A DNA stretch of 64,000 nt from Bin55 sp965199895 (GCA_965199895.1 CBDATJ010000010.1:1-64000), one strand, 5' to 3'; counted from the stretch's first letter, positions 44,271 through 54,608 are shown. Numbers and translations: made by a program. Notes: generated by a model from the sequence alone, not told the origin.

Positions 44271-44323
44271 AGGACTAACCGAAGACTCAGCAGATTAGTT
44301 CACTGTTGCGTAAACCACTGAGA

Positions 44324-44824
44324 CTAATTCAAATTTGAACGCTCGTGTTCCAACAAATGTTGCTTGACATCCAGTCCACCACCAAAACCCGTTAACTTTC
44401 CGTTGCTGCCAATCACTCGGTGACACGGGATCACAATAGCTATCGGATTGCGGTGGTTAGCTTGTCCCACTGCTCTATAAGACTGCTTGTGTCCAATTGC
44501 ATGAGCAATGTCCTTATACGATCGGGTTTCTCCATAGGGAATTTGAGACAGCGCTTGCCATACCTTAGCTGAGAAACTGGAATCTGTTTCTCCGAAATCT
44601 AATTCCACATCAAACTGTTTGCGATCACCCACAAAGTACTCTTGCAACTGATGTTTGATCGGTTCCATCGCTTGAACAGAGTACTGCCAGTGCTCTTCAA
44701 CTTCTTGTTTCCAGTCTCGATTTTCAATAAAAGACAACCTCTGAAGGGTAGTACCGGAACCAGCTACCAAGAGTTTCCCAACGGGGCTGTCAACTAAACT
44801 GTAATAGACCATTTTGTGTTTCAA
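44324..44824 (-). CDS. ogt: Methylated-DNA--protein-cysteine methyltransferase
   Basis: Repairs O6-methylguanine by irreversible transfer of the methyl group to its own cysteine. It has 166 residues. The C-terminal DNA-binding domain contains the helix-turn-helix arginine region (YGETRSYKDIAHAIG), VGQANHRNPIAIVIPCHRVIG with active Cys134, and GFGGGLDVKQHLLEHE. The N-terminal part fits the short ribonuclease-like domain. There is no Ada metal-binding domain, so ogt-type. The gene is divergent from uvrA; both are DNA-repair genes. Confidence 0.93.
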   Translation of the reverse strand: MKHKMVYYSLVDSPVGKLLVAGSGTTLQRLSFIENRDWKQEVEEHWQYSVQAMEPIKHQLQEYFVGDRKQFDVELDFGETDSSFSAKVWQALSQIPYGETRSYKDIAHAIGHKQSYRAVGQANHRNPIAIVIPCHRVIGSNGKLTGFGGGLDVKQHLLEHERSNLN

Positions 44825-44928
44825 ACTGTCAGATTGATCCTCATTTTACACTCAGGATCCCCTACTCTAATCGTACAGAAATGGTGAGTTCAGCTTAACT
44901 ATCGGTGATCATTAAACTATGATCTATT

Positions 44929-47818
44929 TTGTTATTCACAAGCAACGAATTGTCCACTAAATCCTCGTATATCTCTATTCGGGGCGCACGCACCCACAAC
45001 CTCAAAAACATAGATCTTGACATCCCACGAGAGAAACTGACGGTTATTACTGGTCTATCTGGTTCGGGTAAATCGTCGCTAGCGTTCGATACGCTCTACG
45101 CTGAAGGACAACGACGCTACGTTGAGTCTCTTTCATCCTATGCTCGACAATTTTTGTCGGTAATGGACAAACCCGAGGTTGATCTGATTGAGGGGCTTTC
45201 CACCTGCCATCTCAATCGAACAAAAAACAACTTCACACAATCCTCGATCTACCGTCGGAACAGTCACCGAAATATACGACTATCTAAGGCTATTGTTTGC
45301 CCGAGTCGGCGAACCTCGCTGTCCCGAACACAACACTTTACTCTCAGCTCAGTCTATCTCTGACATGGTCGATGCAGTGATGAAACTGTCGGAACAAACT
45401 CGGTTCATGATGCTCGCTCCAGTGGTGTCTCAAAAAAAAGGAGAACACATTCATGTGTTTTCGGATCTCGTGGCACAGGGATTTGTCCGCGCACGCATCA
45501 ACGGATTGATTACTACTTTAGATCAACCACCAACCCTAGATCGAAACAAAAAACACACTATTGAAGTGGTCGTTGATCGTCTCATTGTCCGACCAGGTAT
45601 TGAACAGCGTTTAGCTGAATCCTTTGAAACGACTCTAAAGCTAGCCGATGGCGTTGCCATCATTGCACCCACCGAAAAAGGGGGGTGGGAAGAGCAAACC
45701 TTCTCATCCAAGTTTGGATGTCCCCAGTGTAGCTACAGCATTAGTGAACTTGAACCACGGATGTTTTCCTTCAACAGTCCTTCGGGCGCGTGTCCAGCAT
45801 GTGATGGTCTAGGCAAGGAAAACCAGTTTGACCCAGAATTAGTTGTTACTGACGAGAACCTAAAACTCGCAGAAGGCACGATTATTGGTTGGGATCGGAG
45901 CTCAACTTGGCAGTGGTCTTTCATCGAAGCACTAGCGAAACACCTTAACTGTGATATTGATCGACCCTACTCCAAGTTACCAACGAGATTCAAGCAAGCG
46001 TTGCTCTATGGTGTCAAAGAAAAGATTCCGGTTGTTTTTGGATATCGCACACGCAAAAAGACTTACAAACTGAAGTTCAAAGGTGTCATCGGAGTGATGC
46101 AACACCGATACGAAAATACCAGCTCCGAAGAAATGCGCACAAACCTGATCCGGTACATGAGGACCATACATTGTGAACAGTGCAATGGAACCCGGTTACG
46201 TGAGGGTCCTCGCAATGTTTTTGTACAAGACCACAACATTTCTCAAGTGACTGAGATGTCTATAGACAAGGCAATGCAGTTCTTTCATGGACTTTCGTTA
46301 CTCGGCAAAGATGCAGTGATTGCTCAAAGCGTACTGGAAGAAATTAAAGCTCGAATCAAATTTCTGAAAAACGTAGGGTTGAACTACCTCACCTTAGATC
46401 GGACTGCAGGCACACTCTCTGGTGGTGAAGCTCAGAGGATTCGATTAGCTAGCCAGATCGGGGCTGGATTGGTAGGTGTCATGTACATTCTGGATGAGCC
46501 ATCGATTGGTCTACATCAACGGGACAATGCGAGGTTACTATCAACGCTTACAGACTTACGTGATCTTGGAAATACCGTGATTGTCGTCGAACACGATGAG
46601 GAAGCTATGAGAACTGCTGACCATATTGTCGACATTGGCCCTAGAGCGGGTGTTCATGGTGGCGAAGTCGTTGTCCAAGGAACCATCCAAAAGGTGATGA
46701 AAAGTGCTCGTTCACTAACGGGCAAGTACCTGTCCAACAAACTGAGCATTGAAGTACCGCAGAGCCGATACGAAATTGATCCCACAAAAACCATCCACCT
46801 TAAAGGTGCTAGTGGTCACAACCTCAAGAACATCGATGTGCAAATCCCTCTGCGGTTGTTTACTTGTGTGACTGGAGTTTCGGGATCTGGTAAGTCCACT
46901 TTGGTGAACCACACTCTGTACCCGATAGCAGCTCGAAAACTCAACCGTGCTACTACTGTCTCTGCTCGACCATACAAACAAGTCCACGGTCTGGAACACT
47001 TGGATAAAGTGGTCGATATTGACCAGAGCCCTATTGGTAGAACTCCACGTTCTAACCCTGCAACGTATACAGGATTGTTTGCACCGATACGAGAGCTGTT
47101 TACAAAAACAAATGAAGCTCGGATTCGGGGATACAAGCCAGGACGGTTTAGTTTCAATGTCAAAGGTGGTCGATGTGAAGCATGTCAAGGTGATGGTCTC
47201 ATTCGAGTAGAAATGCACTTCCTACCTGACGTTTACGTAATGTGTGACGTATGTCGGGGTAAACGCTACAACCGCGAGACTTTAGAAGTCACCTATAAAG
47301 GTAAGAACATCCATGAAGTTCTGGACATGACGGTTGAGGAAGCCTATGAGTTCTTTCATGCTATCCCTCCATTGAAGCAACGACTGCAAACTCTCATGGC
47401 AGTAGGGCTTGCCTATATTCGATTAGGACAGAGTGCTACGACTCTCTCAGGGGGTGAAGCACAAAGAGTCAAGCTTTCCAAGGAACTTTCAAAACGAGAT
47501 ACAGGGCGGAACCTGTACATTCTGGATGAGCCGACAACAGGACTACACTTTCACGACATCAAATTACTCTTGAGTGTCCTAACCACACTTAGAAAAAACG
47601 GAAATACCGTGGTTGTGATCGAGCACAACCTAGATGTAATCAAAACTGCTGATTGGATTATTGATCTTGGTCCGGAAGGTGGTGCGGGTGGTGGAGAGAT
47701 TGTGGCTCAAGGAACACCTGAAGAAGTTTCTAGAATCCCAGAGTCTCACACTGGAGCATGCCTAGGGAGTGTTCTGTACCAAGATGAAATTGAACCTATC
47801 TCGAAAGCTGCTGGGTAG
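44929..47818 (+). pseudogene. uvrA: Excinuclease ABC subunit A, split by a one-base frameshift
   Basis: UvrA finds bulky DNA lesions and loads UvrB. Both ATPase modules are present: Walker A GLSGSGKSSLAFDT and GVSGSGKSTLVN, signatures LSGGEAQRIRLASQIG and LSGGEAQRVKLSKEL. Zinc fingers are seen (CPQCSYS...CPACDGLG; RCEACQGDG...CDVCRGKRYN). The first frame, from TTG 44929, carries residues 1 to about 91 (...DLIEGL) and then turns to unrelated sequence. The second frame continues with SPAISIEQKTTSHNPRSTVGTVTEI. Removing one C from the CC at 45200-45201 restores LSPAISIEQ exactly, giving about 962 residues. It is either a disabling mutation or a sequencing error. Everything else is intact, so any loss of function is recent. 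Confidence 0.9.
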
Positions 47819-49114
47819 TCAGTAGAAATTAATTTCTGTATGAACTGATTCAGTCAGAACCCTTTCAGTTCAATTAAACTAGATAGATGTACGATGTCTT
47901 TGGGTGAGGCCAATGTCTGAGGCGCAATCCTGGATGAATCTCTTCGTCGATACCCACTGTGAAGATTCTTTCAACAGTTTTTCAATTACCTCGTGGGTTT
48001 GATTTCCCTCTTGCAAACTACAAAAGAACCCATCGCTTGAGTTTGAAGACTTAAACGAGTGAAGGAGTCGGTGATGATGGGAAATTCACACTGTGAACAA
48101 ACTAAATCATTGCACTTTCATTGCTCTGTGTCAAGTATGAAGCCTGGATTGATAAATTAGAACTGACGACACGTAGCAGCTAATCAATGCCAACCAATTC
48201 CGAATTTCCACGGTTCGGAGTAACTGGATGTAATTTTGATCTAAATTTTCCGTCCAAAACAAAAGAGTTTTGCAGATTAGGTTGGAGTGGAATTTTATCG
48301 GCGTGTCTCAGACTTGTGTAGGTTTAATGTAAACTGTTCATAAGTATATTTATTTGATATTCAATTGCAAGCTTACTTCCATATGCTCTAAAGTGGAACG
48401 TGAAAATATCTCGAAATCGACTAATCTGAGGATTCTCCTACTGACTAGGGAATACATTTTTTCCAGCTCAACTCTTTTTAGACTACTTCATGAAGGAAGC
48501 AATAGCCAAAACCATTGAGTGGCGTGATCTTTCCACGAATTCCAATCAATAATCGAAATTTCGAAACATACTTCAGCGTCTCAACACAGATTTTTCTTTA
48601 AGTAATCCAAATCCCAACGAAGAAAAAACAATCGATGAACTCATTGTGCCAACAATGGGATTACAGGTTGGAGAGACTATACACCGGAAAGTACCTTTGT
48701 TGGAGATCACTCAGATCTCCTATTCTTCCTTGACGCAAAATCCAAGTCACTCGCACAAAGAGACTGATTCCAATCGTAAATTTCGTCACGGAACGATAGT
48801 TCAAGAAAACAAATAGATTGGATCAAATTTGGGAGAGAGCATCGGACCATAATCACCTATGGACCAATTCTTCGTTACCTGTCTACGACAGATATGCAAC
48901 GTACTTTCATTTCTACGACATTAACGTTTCGACGCAGCCTATATCCTCGACACGTTTCCAATAGTTCAAAACATGACGAGATAGCATTCGGCCACTATCG
49001 CACTAAACTGATGATCTTCGAATAATGAAAGTACTTTCTGCAAGAGACACAGAAACAGTCGTCTCCGTGTGGGCCTCACTCAAGAGAGTTGGTAGACCAA
49101 GCTGAATGCAGGGG
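47819..49114. other. Gene desert of 1.3 kb between uvrA and rplQ
   Basis: No supported intact gene. The genes uvrA and rplQ converge on this stretch, so it should hold both transcription ends, yet I see no G/C stem with a T run. An inverted repeat GAACTGA/TCAGTTC (47842-47871) has a 16-base loop and no T run. A stop-interrupted frame at 48490-48816 is described separately. Confidence 0.5.
48490..48816 (+). pseudogene. Possible decayed gene, frame interrupted by one stop
   Basis: From ATG 48490 the frame codes MKEAIAKTIEWRDLSTNSNQ, meets TAA at 48550, and then continues open in the same frame for 88 more codons to TAG 48814. Without the stop it would be a protein of about 108 residues, longer than chance frames here. 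There is no Shine-Dalgarno site and I recognise no family. It may be the tail of a lost gene, or chance. Confidence 0.25.
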
Positions 49115-49513
49115 CTATTCTTCGGTTTCTTCCTCTAGCTCTTCTTCGTCAGCAGGTTCGTTGCCAACAAATTCAACGTAGCAAACCATCGCAGCATCAC
49201 CCTGTCGATGACCCGCTTTCAAGATTCGTACATAACCACCCGGTCGGTCACTAAATCGAGGTCCAAGATCAGTGAAGAGTTTGCCTACTGCTTCCTTGCT
49301 GCGTAAATAAGCAAACGCACTTCGTCGATTTGCAACTGTATCTTCACGAGCTTTCGTAATCAATGGTTCGATGAAACGTCGCAGCTCTTTTGCTTTGGGT
49401 ACCGTGGTCTTGATGCATTCCTGTTCAATGAGAGACACACACATGTTCGCAAACATTCGCTTACGATGCGATGAAGTTCTATTGAGGTGCTTACCTGATT
49501 TAAGATGCCTCAC
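49115..49513 (-). CDS. rplQ: 50S ribosomal protein L17
   Basis: Large-subunit protein near the exit tunnel. It has 132 residues (E. coli 127). MRHLKSGKHLNRTSSHRKRMFANM and the RRFIEPLITKAR motif are typical; the C-terminus ends in an unusually acidic Glu/Asp run. It is the last gene of the alpha part of the block, 41 bp after rpoA. Confidence 0.97.
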   Translation of the reverse strand: MRHLKSGKHLNRTSSHRKRMFANMCVSLIEQECIKTTVPKAKELRRFIEPLITKAREDTVANRRSAFAYLRSKEAVGKLFTDLGPRFSDRPGGYVRILKAGHRQGDAAMVCYVEFVGNEPADEEELEEETEE

Positions 49514-49554
49514 AGTGTCTCTCCTACTCGAATATCAAATTATCGCAAACAGAA

Positions 49555-50526
49555 TTAGTCGCGTGCTTTCCATCCAGGTAAAGGCATTCCTAGAGACAAT
49601 CCACGGCTTGCCAAACCTTCTTTGATTTCTATCAGTGATTTTTTACCCAGATTCGGAGTCTTGAAGAGTTCTGCTTCTGTCTTTTGTACCAGCTCACCGA
49701 TAACTGAAATGCTCTCTGCCTTTAAGCAATTTGCAGATCTTGTATTCAACGCCAACTCATCAATTGATTGATACATGAACGGGTCTATCGTAGTCGCTTG
49801 GCACGCCATACTTACCTGCTGAATTAAGTCATGATCTACAAACGAAGCTAACTGTTGGGTCATAATCGTTGCGGCCCGCCGAATGGCCTCTTCGGGTCGA
49901 ATAGTACCGTTAGACTCAAGAGTCATGATGAGTTTGTCCATATCGGTACGATCATCAACACGAGTTTTCTCAACCGTGTAATCGACTGATCTCATGGGAC
50001 TGTAAGAGGCGTCTAGTCGTAATCTTCCAATGACCCGGTCTTCTTCAGCAACTGGAATTTGGTCTGCGGGTTGATAACCACGACCACGTTTGACGATTGC
50101 CTCGATTCGTATTGAACCGTTATCGTTCAAGGTACAAATGTGATGATCAGGATTAGCAATTTGAACATCTTCACCCGATATGAAATCACTTGCGCGAACA
50201 ACGCATGGTCCTTCTGCCGAAAGGTGCATTCCACTCTCTTCGCGATCATTAAGTCGAACTGCCACCCCTTTCAAGTTCAGTCCAATATTCAATAAATCTT
50301 CACGGACACCTGGTAAAGTTGAGTATTCGTGGAGCACGTTATCTATGGTCACTTCAACTATGGCAGCACCGGGCATGGACGACAACAAGATGCGTCGTAG
50401 GGCGTTACCAATGGTGTGTCCGTAGCCTCGCTCTAAAGGAGTTAGAGTCACACGGGCACGAACTGGACTCAGTTCTTCGATTTCAAGTTCACTTGCTTGG
50501 AGCAGGTCAGTGCCCATCATTACCAT
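49555..50526 (-). CDS. rpoA: RNA polymerase alpha subunit
   Basis: Scaffold for RNA polymerase assembly and contact point for activators. It has 323 residues (E. coli 329). The N-terminal assembly domain includes ERGYGHTIGNALRRILLSSMPGAA. A linker leads to the alpha C-terminal domain (RSANCLKAESISVIGELVQKTEAELFKTPNLGKKSLIEIKEGLASRGLSLGM in outline), whose helix-hairpin-helix binds UP elements. ATG 50526 is used; nearby later ATGs would lose little. Confidence 0.97.
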   Translation of the reverse strand: MVMMGTDLLQASELEIEELSPVRARVTLTPLERGYGHTIGNALRRILLSSMPGAAIVEVTIDNVLHEYSTLPGVREDLLNIGLNLKGVAVRLNDREESGMHLSAEGPCVVRASDFISGEDVQIANPDHHICTLNDNGSIRIEAIVKRGRGYQPADQIPVAEEDRVIGRLRLDASYSPMRSVDYTVEKTRVDDRTDMDKLIMTLESNGTIRPEEAIRRAATIMTQQLASFVDHDLIQQVSMACQATTIDPFMYQSIDELALNTRSANCLKAESISVIGELVQKTEAELFKTPNLGKKSLIEIKEGLASRGLSLGMPLPGWKARD

Positions 50527-50566
50527 AAAGTAGGTATCCTCCTAATAATTGGATTGAACAAATTGG

Positions 50567-51199
50567 TTACTTAGAATAAAGCTCGACGATGAGATTCTCT
50601 TGAATCTCTCGCGGGAGTTCTTCCCGATCTGGGAGACGCTTAAATTGACACTTCTTGGCATCCGGATCAACTTCAATCCACTCAACATATCCCCGCAAGT
50701 CTGCAAGCTCTAATGCCATCCCAATTCGATGCTGTGAACGCTGCTTTTCGCCGACTGAAATTTCATCACCCGGTTTCACTTGGTAAGACGGAACGTTAAC
50801 GATGTCACCGTTCACTCGAATTGCTTTGTGAGAAACCAACTGTCGCGCTTCTGCACGTGTCGAACCAAAACCAGAACGGTAGACAACGTTGTCGAGTCGA
50901 GATTCCAGCATCATCAATAGGTTGACACCGGTTGCGCCTCTTTGACGGTCAGCTTTCTTGTAGTAATTGCGGAACTGTCTTTCAAGAACCCCATACAACC
51001 GACGAACTTTTTGCTTTTCTCTAAGCTGTAGACCGTAATCTGTGGTTCGTCCACCCCCTACCGCTCGACGAGCCCCCTGCTCTCCAGGAATCTTGTTGTC
51101 GTTGCACTTATCGTCAATAGCGCGAACCCCACTCTTTAAATAAAGGTCGGTTCCTTCACGACGAGATAGCTTTAACTTTGGTCCTGTATATCGTGCCAT
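50567..51199 (-). CDS. rpsD: 30S ribosomal protein S4
   Basis: Primary 16S rRNA-binding protein and, in E. coli, translational repressor of the alpha operon. It has 210 residues (E. coli 206), with MARYTGPKLKLSRREG, LREKQKVRRLYGVLE and the S4 RNA-binding fold LESRLDNVVYRSGF...VSHKAIRVNG. It is of the type without the four-cysteine zinc site. Confidence 0.97.
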   Translation of the reverse strand: MARYTGPKLKLSRREGTDLYLKSGVRAIDDKCNDNKIPGEQGARRAVGGGRTTDYGLQLREKQKVRRLYGVLERQFRNYYKKADRQRGATGVNLLMMLESRLDNVVYRSGFGSTRAEARQLVSHKAIRVNGDIVNVPSYQVKPGDEISVGEKQRSQHRIGMALELADLRGYVEWIEVDPDAKKCQFKRLPDREELPREIQENLIVELYSK

Positions 51200-51208
51200 T
51201 CTCTATTC

Positions 51209-51622
51209 CTACGGTCTGCGCTTTTTTGGAGGACGACAGCCGTTGTGGGGGATGGGTGTTACGTCCGTAATACTGTTGATTCTCAAACCAGTTGCGTGCA
51301 TCGCTCGAATCGAAGACTCTCGACCAGGTCCGGGACCTTTCACAAAAACATCCACACTCTTGAGACCGTGGTTGTCTATCATGGTGTTGGCAACCCCTTC
51401 CGCCGCAGACTGAGCTGCGAACGCTGTACTCTTTCTGGTTCCCTTAAATCCTGCAACACCCGCACTAGTCCAACCGATAGTACGTCCGGTACGATCCGTT
51501 ATGGTGATGATCGTATTGTTGTAGGATGCGTGAACGTGTGCGTGACCGTCGGTGACGATACGCTTAGAACGTCTTCGACCAGCTTCTGATTCCCGTGAAC
51601 CTCTTTTGCCTTTGTCTGCCAT
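51209..51622 (-). CDS. rpsK: 30S ribosomal protein S11
   Basis: Platform protein lining the mRNA exit region. It has 137 residues (E. coli 129). A basic N-terminal extension precedes GHAHVHASYNNTIITITDRTG; the family end VTPIPHNGCRPPKKRR is present. It lies 3 bp after rpsM. Confidence 0.97.
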   Translation of the reverse strand: MADKGKRGSRESEAGRRRSKRIVTDGHAHVHASYNNTIITITDRTGRTIGWTSAGVAGFKGTRKSTAFAAQSAAEGVANTMIDNHGLKSVDVFVKGPGPGRESSIRAMHATGLRINSITDVTPIPHNGCRPPKKRRP

Positions 51623-51625
51623 GAA

Positions 51626-51982
51626 TTATTTCCTAATGATCCTGCGGGGACCCTTGCAAGTGCGCGCATTCGTTTGAGTTCGCTGGCCACGTACAGGCAA
51701 ATTACGACGATGGCGTAATCCACGATAACACCTCAAATCCATTAACCGTTTGATGTTCATAGAGTTCATCCGTCGCAGATCACCTTCTACAGTTAATTGA
51801 TCAACTGCACTTCTCAATCGTGAGAGCTCTGCTTCGGACAAATCTTGAATCTTCTTGGTTCCATCAACCTTAGCAGCTTCACACACTTTCAGAGCAGAAG
51901 TTCGGCCGACCCCATAGATGTACGTCAACGAAATTGCTGCGTGCTTGTTGTCGGGGATATTGATTCCTGCAAAACGTGCCAT
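51626..51982 (-). CDS. rpsM: 30S ribosomal protein S13
   Basis: Head protein contacting L5 and the P-site tRNA. It has 118 residues, equal to E. coli. MARFAGINIPDNKHAAISLTYIYGVG and the C-terminal GQRTQTNARTCKGPRR are diagnostic. It starts 4 bp after rpmJ. Confidence 0.97.
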   Translation of the reverse strand: MARFAGINIPDNKHAAISLTYIYGVGRTSALKVCEAAKVDGTKKIQDLSEAELSRLRSAVDQLTVEGDLRRMNSMNIKRLMDLRCYRGLRHRRNLPVRGQRTQTNARTCKGPRRIIRK

Positions 51983-51986
51983 CTAA

Positions 51987-52103
51987 TTAACCTTGTCTTT
52001 GTTTGTGGCGAGGTTCAGTTTTACAAATGACATAGAGTTTGCGCTTACGTCGGACCAGTTTGCAATTCCGACAAATACGTTTCACCGATGCTCTCACTTT
52101 CAT
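51987..52103 (-). CDS. rpmJ: 50S ribosomal protein L36
   Basis: A 38-residue protein, the standard length, from ATG 52103 to TAA 51987. It starts MKVRASVKRICRNCK and has the zinc-ribbon residues Cys11, Cys14, Cys27 and His33. It is therefore the zinc-binding form, not the zinc-free paralogue. It sits between secY and rpsM, its usual place. Confidence 0.95.
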   Translation of the reverse strand: MKVRASVKRICRNCKLVRRKRKLYVICKTEPRHKQRQG

Positions 52104-52131
52104 TGACTCTCACCTAGTTCCGTTTATTTGC

Positions 52132-53460
52132 TTATCGAGGTCTTCGACTGTAGTTTCTAAGGTTGGATTTCTCCATTAACTTGGCGTAGTTACTCGACAA
52201 CAGATGTGCTTGAATTTGAGACATGAAGTCCATGGAAACCACAACCACAATCAACAGCGCAGTTCCACCGAGCTGGAACGAAATATTAAATACTCCACGC
52301 ATGAGTTCTGGTAGCAAACACACTGCGGTAACGTAGAGCGAACCAAAAATCGTCAACTTTGTGGTGATGTCGTCGATGTAGTCTGCGGTTTGTTGACCCG
52401 GACGAATACCTTGAATATAGGCACCTTGACGTTTTAGATTGTCAGCGAGCTCTTTCGGATCGCGAACTATCGCAGTGTAAAAGAAACTGAAGAAAATGAT
52501 CCCAGCTGCGAACATAATGAGGTACAAGGGCTGTCCCGGACTCAATATCAGGGAAATTTCCTGTAACCAACCCATACCAGGTCCCTGTCCAAACCACTGT
52601 GCCATAGAAGCAGGTGCAAGTAACAAACTTGATGCAAAAATTGCTGGAATCACACCAGCCATATTTACCTTAAAAGGCAAATGGCTTGTTTGCCCTTGTA
52701 ACATGCGACGACCCTGTTGTCGTTTCGCATAGTGGACGGTGATGCGCCGTTCGCCTCTCTCGACGAATACCACAAAGCCAACGACAGCAATGGCAAATAC
52801 AGCGATTAACATCAAAATCGGCCAGTAGATGGTCCCAACACGAGCGGCTTCTACCGTCGCACCAATAGCAGCAGGGAATCCAGCTACAATCCCCGCAAAA
52901 ATCAACAACGAAATCCCGTTACCCACTCCGTGTTCAGTGATCTTTTCTCCGAGCCACATCATGAATAGGGCTCCAGTGACTAAGGTCACAACGGAGATAA
53001 ACACAAAACCTATGCCGGGGCTAAACGGTAACCCTTGTGCTACCAATGTCCCGGTGAGCGCACTTCCTTGTACCAATGCAATCAACAAGGTTCCGTATCG
53101 AGTGTAGGTGGTAATTTTTCTCCGTCCGGCTTCTCCTTCTTTACGAAGTTGATTCAACCGGGGATACATCATCGTCACTAAATTCATGATGATGCTTGAA
53201 GTAATGTACGGCATGACACCCAGAGCGAGAATACTCATACGCTCCAGTGCCCCGCCAGAAAACATATTGAATAAATCAAGGATTCCACCTTGATTTGCTT
53301 CAAACAAATTCTTGAGCGCTTCAGGATTGATTCCTGGGACAGGAATATGAGTCCCGATTCGATAAACTAGCAGTGCGAACAGCACAAACAGCAAACGTTT
53401 ACGTAGTTCCGAGAGTCCGGTTTGAACTCCCGCTAAGTTGGGAGGTGGTGCCATTGCCAT
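52132..53460 (-). CDS. secY: Protein translocase channel subunit SecY
   Basis: Forms the SecYEG channel with ten membrane spans. It has 442 residues from ATG 53460 (E. coli 443). Seen are RKRLLFVLFALLVYRIGTHIPVPG, the plug/TM2 region FNMFSGGALERMSI, VQRGERRI-like VERGERRITVHYAKR and the C-terminal tail YAKLMEKSNLRNYSRR. Further upstream the frame is open but runs into rplO, and adds no conserved residues. Confidence 0.96.
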   Translation of the reverse strand: MAMAPPPNLAGVQTGLSELRKRLLFVLFALLVYRIGTHIPVPGINPEALKNLFEANQGGILDLFNMFSGGALERMSILALGVMPYITSSIIMNLVTMMYPRLNQLRKEGEAGRRKITTYTRYGTLLIALVQGSALTGTLVAQGLPFSPGIGFVFISVVTLVTGALFMMWLGEKITEHGVGNGISLLIFAGIVAGFPAAIGATVEAARVGTIYWPILMLIAVFAIAVVGFVVFVERGERRITVHYAKRQQGRRMLQGQTSHLPFKVNMAGVIPAIFASSLLLAPASMAQWFGQGPGMGWLQEISLILSPGQPLYLIMFAAGIIFFSFFYTAIVRDPKELADNLKRQGAYIQGIRPGQQTADYIDDITTKLTIFGSLYVTAVCLLPELMRGVFNISFQLGGTALLIVVVVSMDFMSQIQAHLLSSNYAKLMEKSNLRNYSRRPR

Positions 53461-53464
53461 TAGG

Positions 53465-53902
53465 CTACGATTCCTCCACTGTTCCGCCCGCAGCGATGAT
53501 GGCTTCTCGGGCACCCTTAGTTGCTTTGATTCCTTTCACATTCACCGCACGTTTCAACTCGCCTGAAGCGATGATCTTGACTCGGCGAATGTTGGATGTG
53601 ATGACTCCCGCACTTCGTAGAGAGTTCAAATCAACAACGTCCCCCTCGACTTTTTCGAGTTCATGCAGTCGTACTTCATCGGTCACGCGATTGATTCTCG
53701 AACGAAATCCAAAGGTTGGAATCCGCTGTTGCAGCGGTAACTGTCCACCTTCAAATCCACGAGCCACCTTGCCACCTGATCGGGATCTTTGACCTTTGTG
53801 GCCACGACCACACGTCTTTCCTTGACCTGCAGCAGCCCCACGTCCAACTCGTTTACGAGCGGATCGACTTCCAGGTGAACGAGGCAATTCGTTTAAGCTC
53901 AT
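53465..53902 (-). CDS. rplO: 50S ribosomal protein L15
   Basis: Large-subunit assembly protein of 145 residues (E. coli 144). It begins MSLNELPRSPGSRSARKRVGRG; the glycine-rich GRGHKGQRSRSGGKVARGFEGGQ segment reaches into rRNA. It ends 5 bp before secY. Confidence 0.96.
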   Translation of the reverse strand: MSLNELPRSPGSRSARKRVGRGAAAGQGKTCGRGHKGQRSRSGGKVARGFEGGQLPLQQRIPTFGFRSRINRVTDEVRLHELEKVEGDVVDLNSLRSAGVITSNIRRVKIIASGELKRAVNVKGIKATKGAREAIIAAGGTVEES

Positions 53903-54081
53903 TTCTTCGACTCTTCTGTAACTTCCAACAGATAGCTGACCTGGTTAATCATGCCACGGTTAGAAGGTGTATCTTGTACCTCCACTTCATGTCCAATGCG
54001 ACGCAGTCCTAGTCCTCTGACGCTAGCCTTGTGATTTTTCAATCGACCGGCGACACTCTTGACTAAACGCACTCGAAGCAT
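53899..54081 (-). CDS. rpmD: 50S ribosomal protein L30
   Basis: A 60-residue protein (E. coli 59) from ATG 54081, which has AGGAAGAAGG about 8 bases upstream. The core GLGLRRIGHEVEVQDTPSNRGMIN is typical. ATG 54105, overlapping the end of rpsE, would add eight basic residues and is also possible. It overlaps rplO by 4 bp. Confidence 0.94.
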   Translation of the reverse strand: MLRVRLVKSVAGRLKNHKASVRGLGLRRIGHEVEVQDTPSNRGMINQVSYLLEVTEESKK

Positions 54082-54097
54082 GGGTGGTGCCTTCTTC

Positions 54098-54607
54098 CTA
54101 GGCATGTCCGCAGACTTCCTTTTCAGTCTTACCACGTTTCATTGCAACGACGCGAGGTGATCGCATGTTGACTAAGCCTTTTACCGTTGCGCGAACCACG
54201 TTGGTAGGATTGGTTGAACCATAGCACTTAGCTAAAACATCGCGGACACCCGCAGCTTCTAGAACCGCTCGCATGGTACCTCCAGCGATGACACCCGTAC
54301 CTTCTGATGCGGGCTGCATAAACACTTTTGATGCACCATGTTTTGCGACGATGGGGTACCACAGTGTGACTCCATTTAAGTCGACATCAAACATATTGCG
54401 TCGAGCAACTTGACCAGACTTTTCAATCGCTTCAGCTCGTTCGCGTGCCTTTCCACGCCCAAAGCCGATACGACCCGCACCATCACCAACGACGGTCAGT
54501 GCAGTCCACGATAGTTGACGACCACCTTTTACGGTCTTTGCGACTCGCGTCGACGACACTAACTTCTCAACTAGCCCTTCTTCTCGAATTTCTTCAGAAT
54601 AAGCCAT
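54098..54607 (-). CDS. rpsE: 30S ribosomal protein S5
   Basis: Accuracy-related small-subunit protein of 169 residues (E. coli 167). The double-stranded RNA-binding-like N-terminal domain contains VAKTVKGGRQLSWTALTVVGDG, and the second domain GTGVIAGGTMRAVLEAAGVRDVLAKCYGS in outline. It starts 1 bp after rplR. Confidence 0.97.
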   Translation of the reverse strand: MAYSEEIREEGLVEKLVSSTRVAKTVKGGRQLSWTALTVVGDGAGRIGFGRGKARERAEAIEKSGQVARRNMFDVDLNGVTLWYPIVAKHGASKVFMQPASEGTGVIAGGTMRAVLEAAGVRDVLAKCYGSTNPTNVVRATVKGLVNMRSPRVVAMKRGKTEKEVCGHA

Positions 54608-54608
54608 A

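Noticed and set aside
44850..44900. LexA box before uvrA
   Set aside because: CTGT and ACAG are both present but not as CTGT-N8-ACAG; spacing and half-sites do not match.
47842..47871. GAACTGA/TCAGTTC inverted repeat as uvrA terminator
   Set aside because: Sixteen-base loop, weak stem and no T run.
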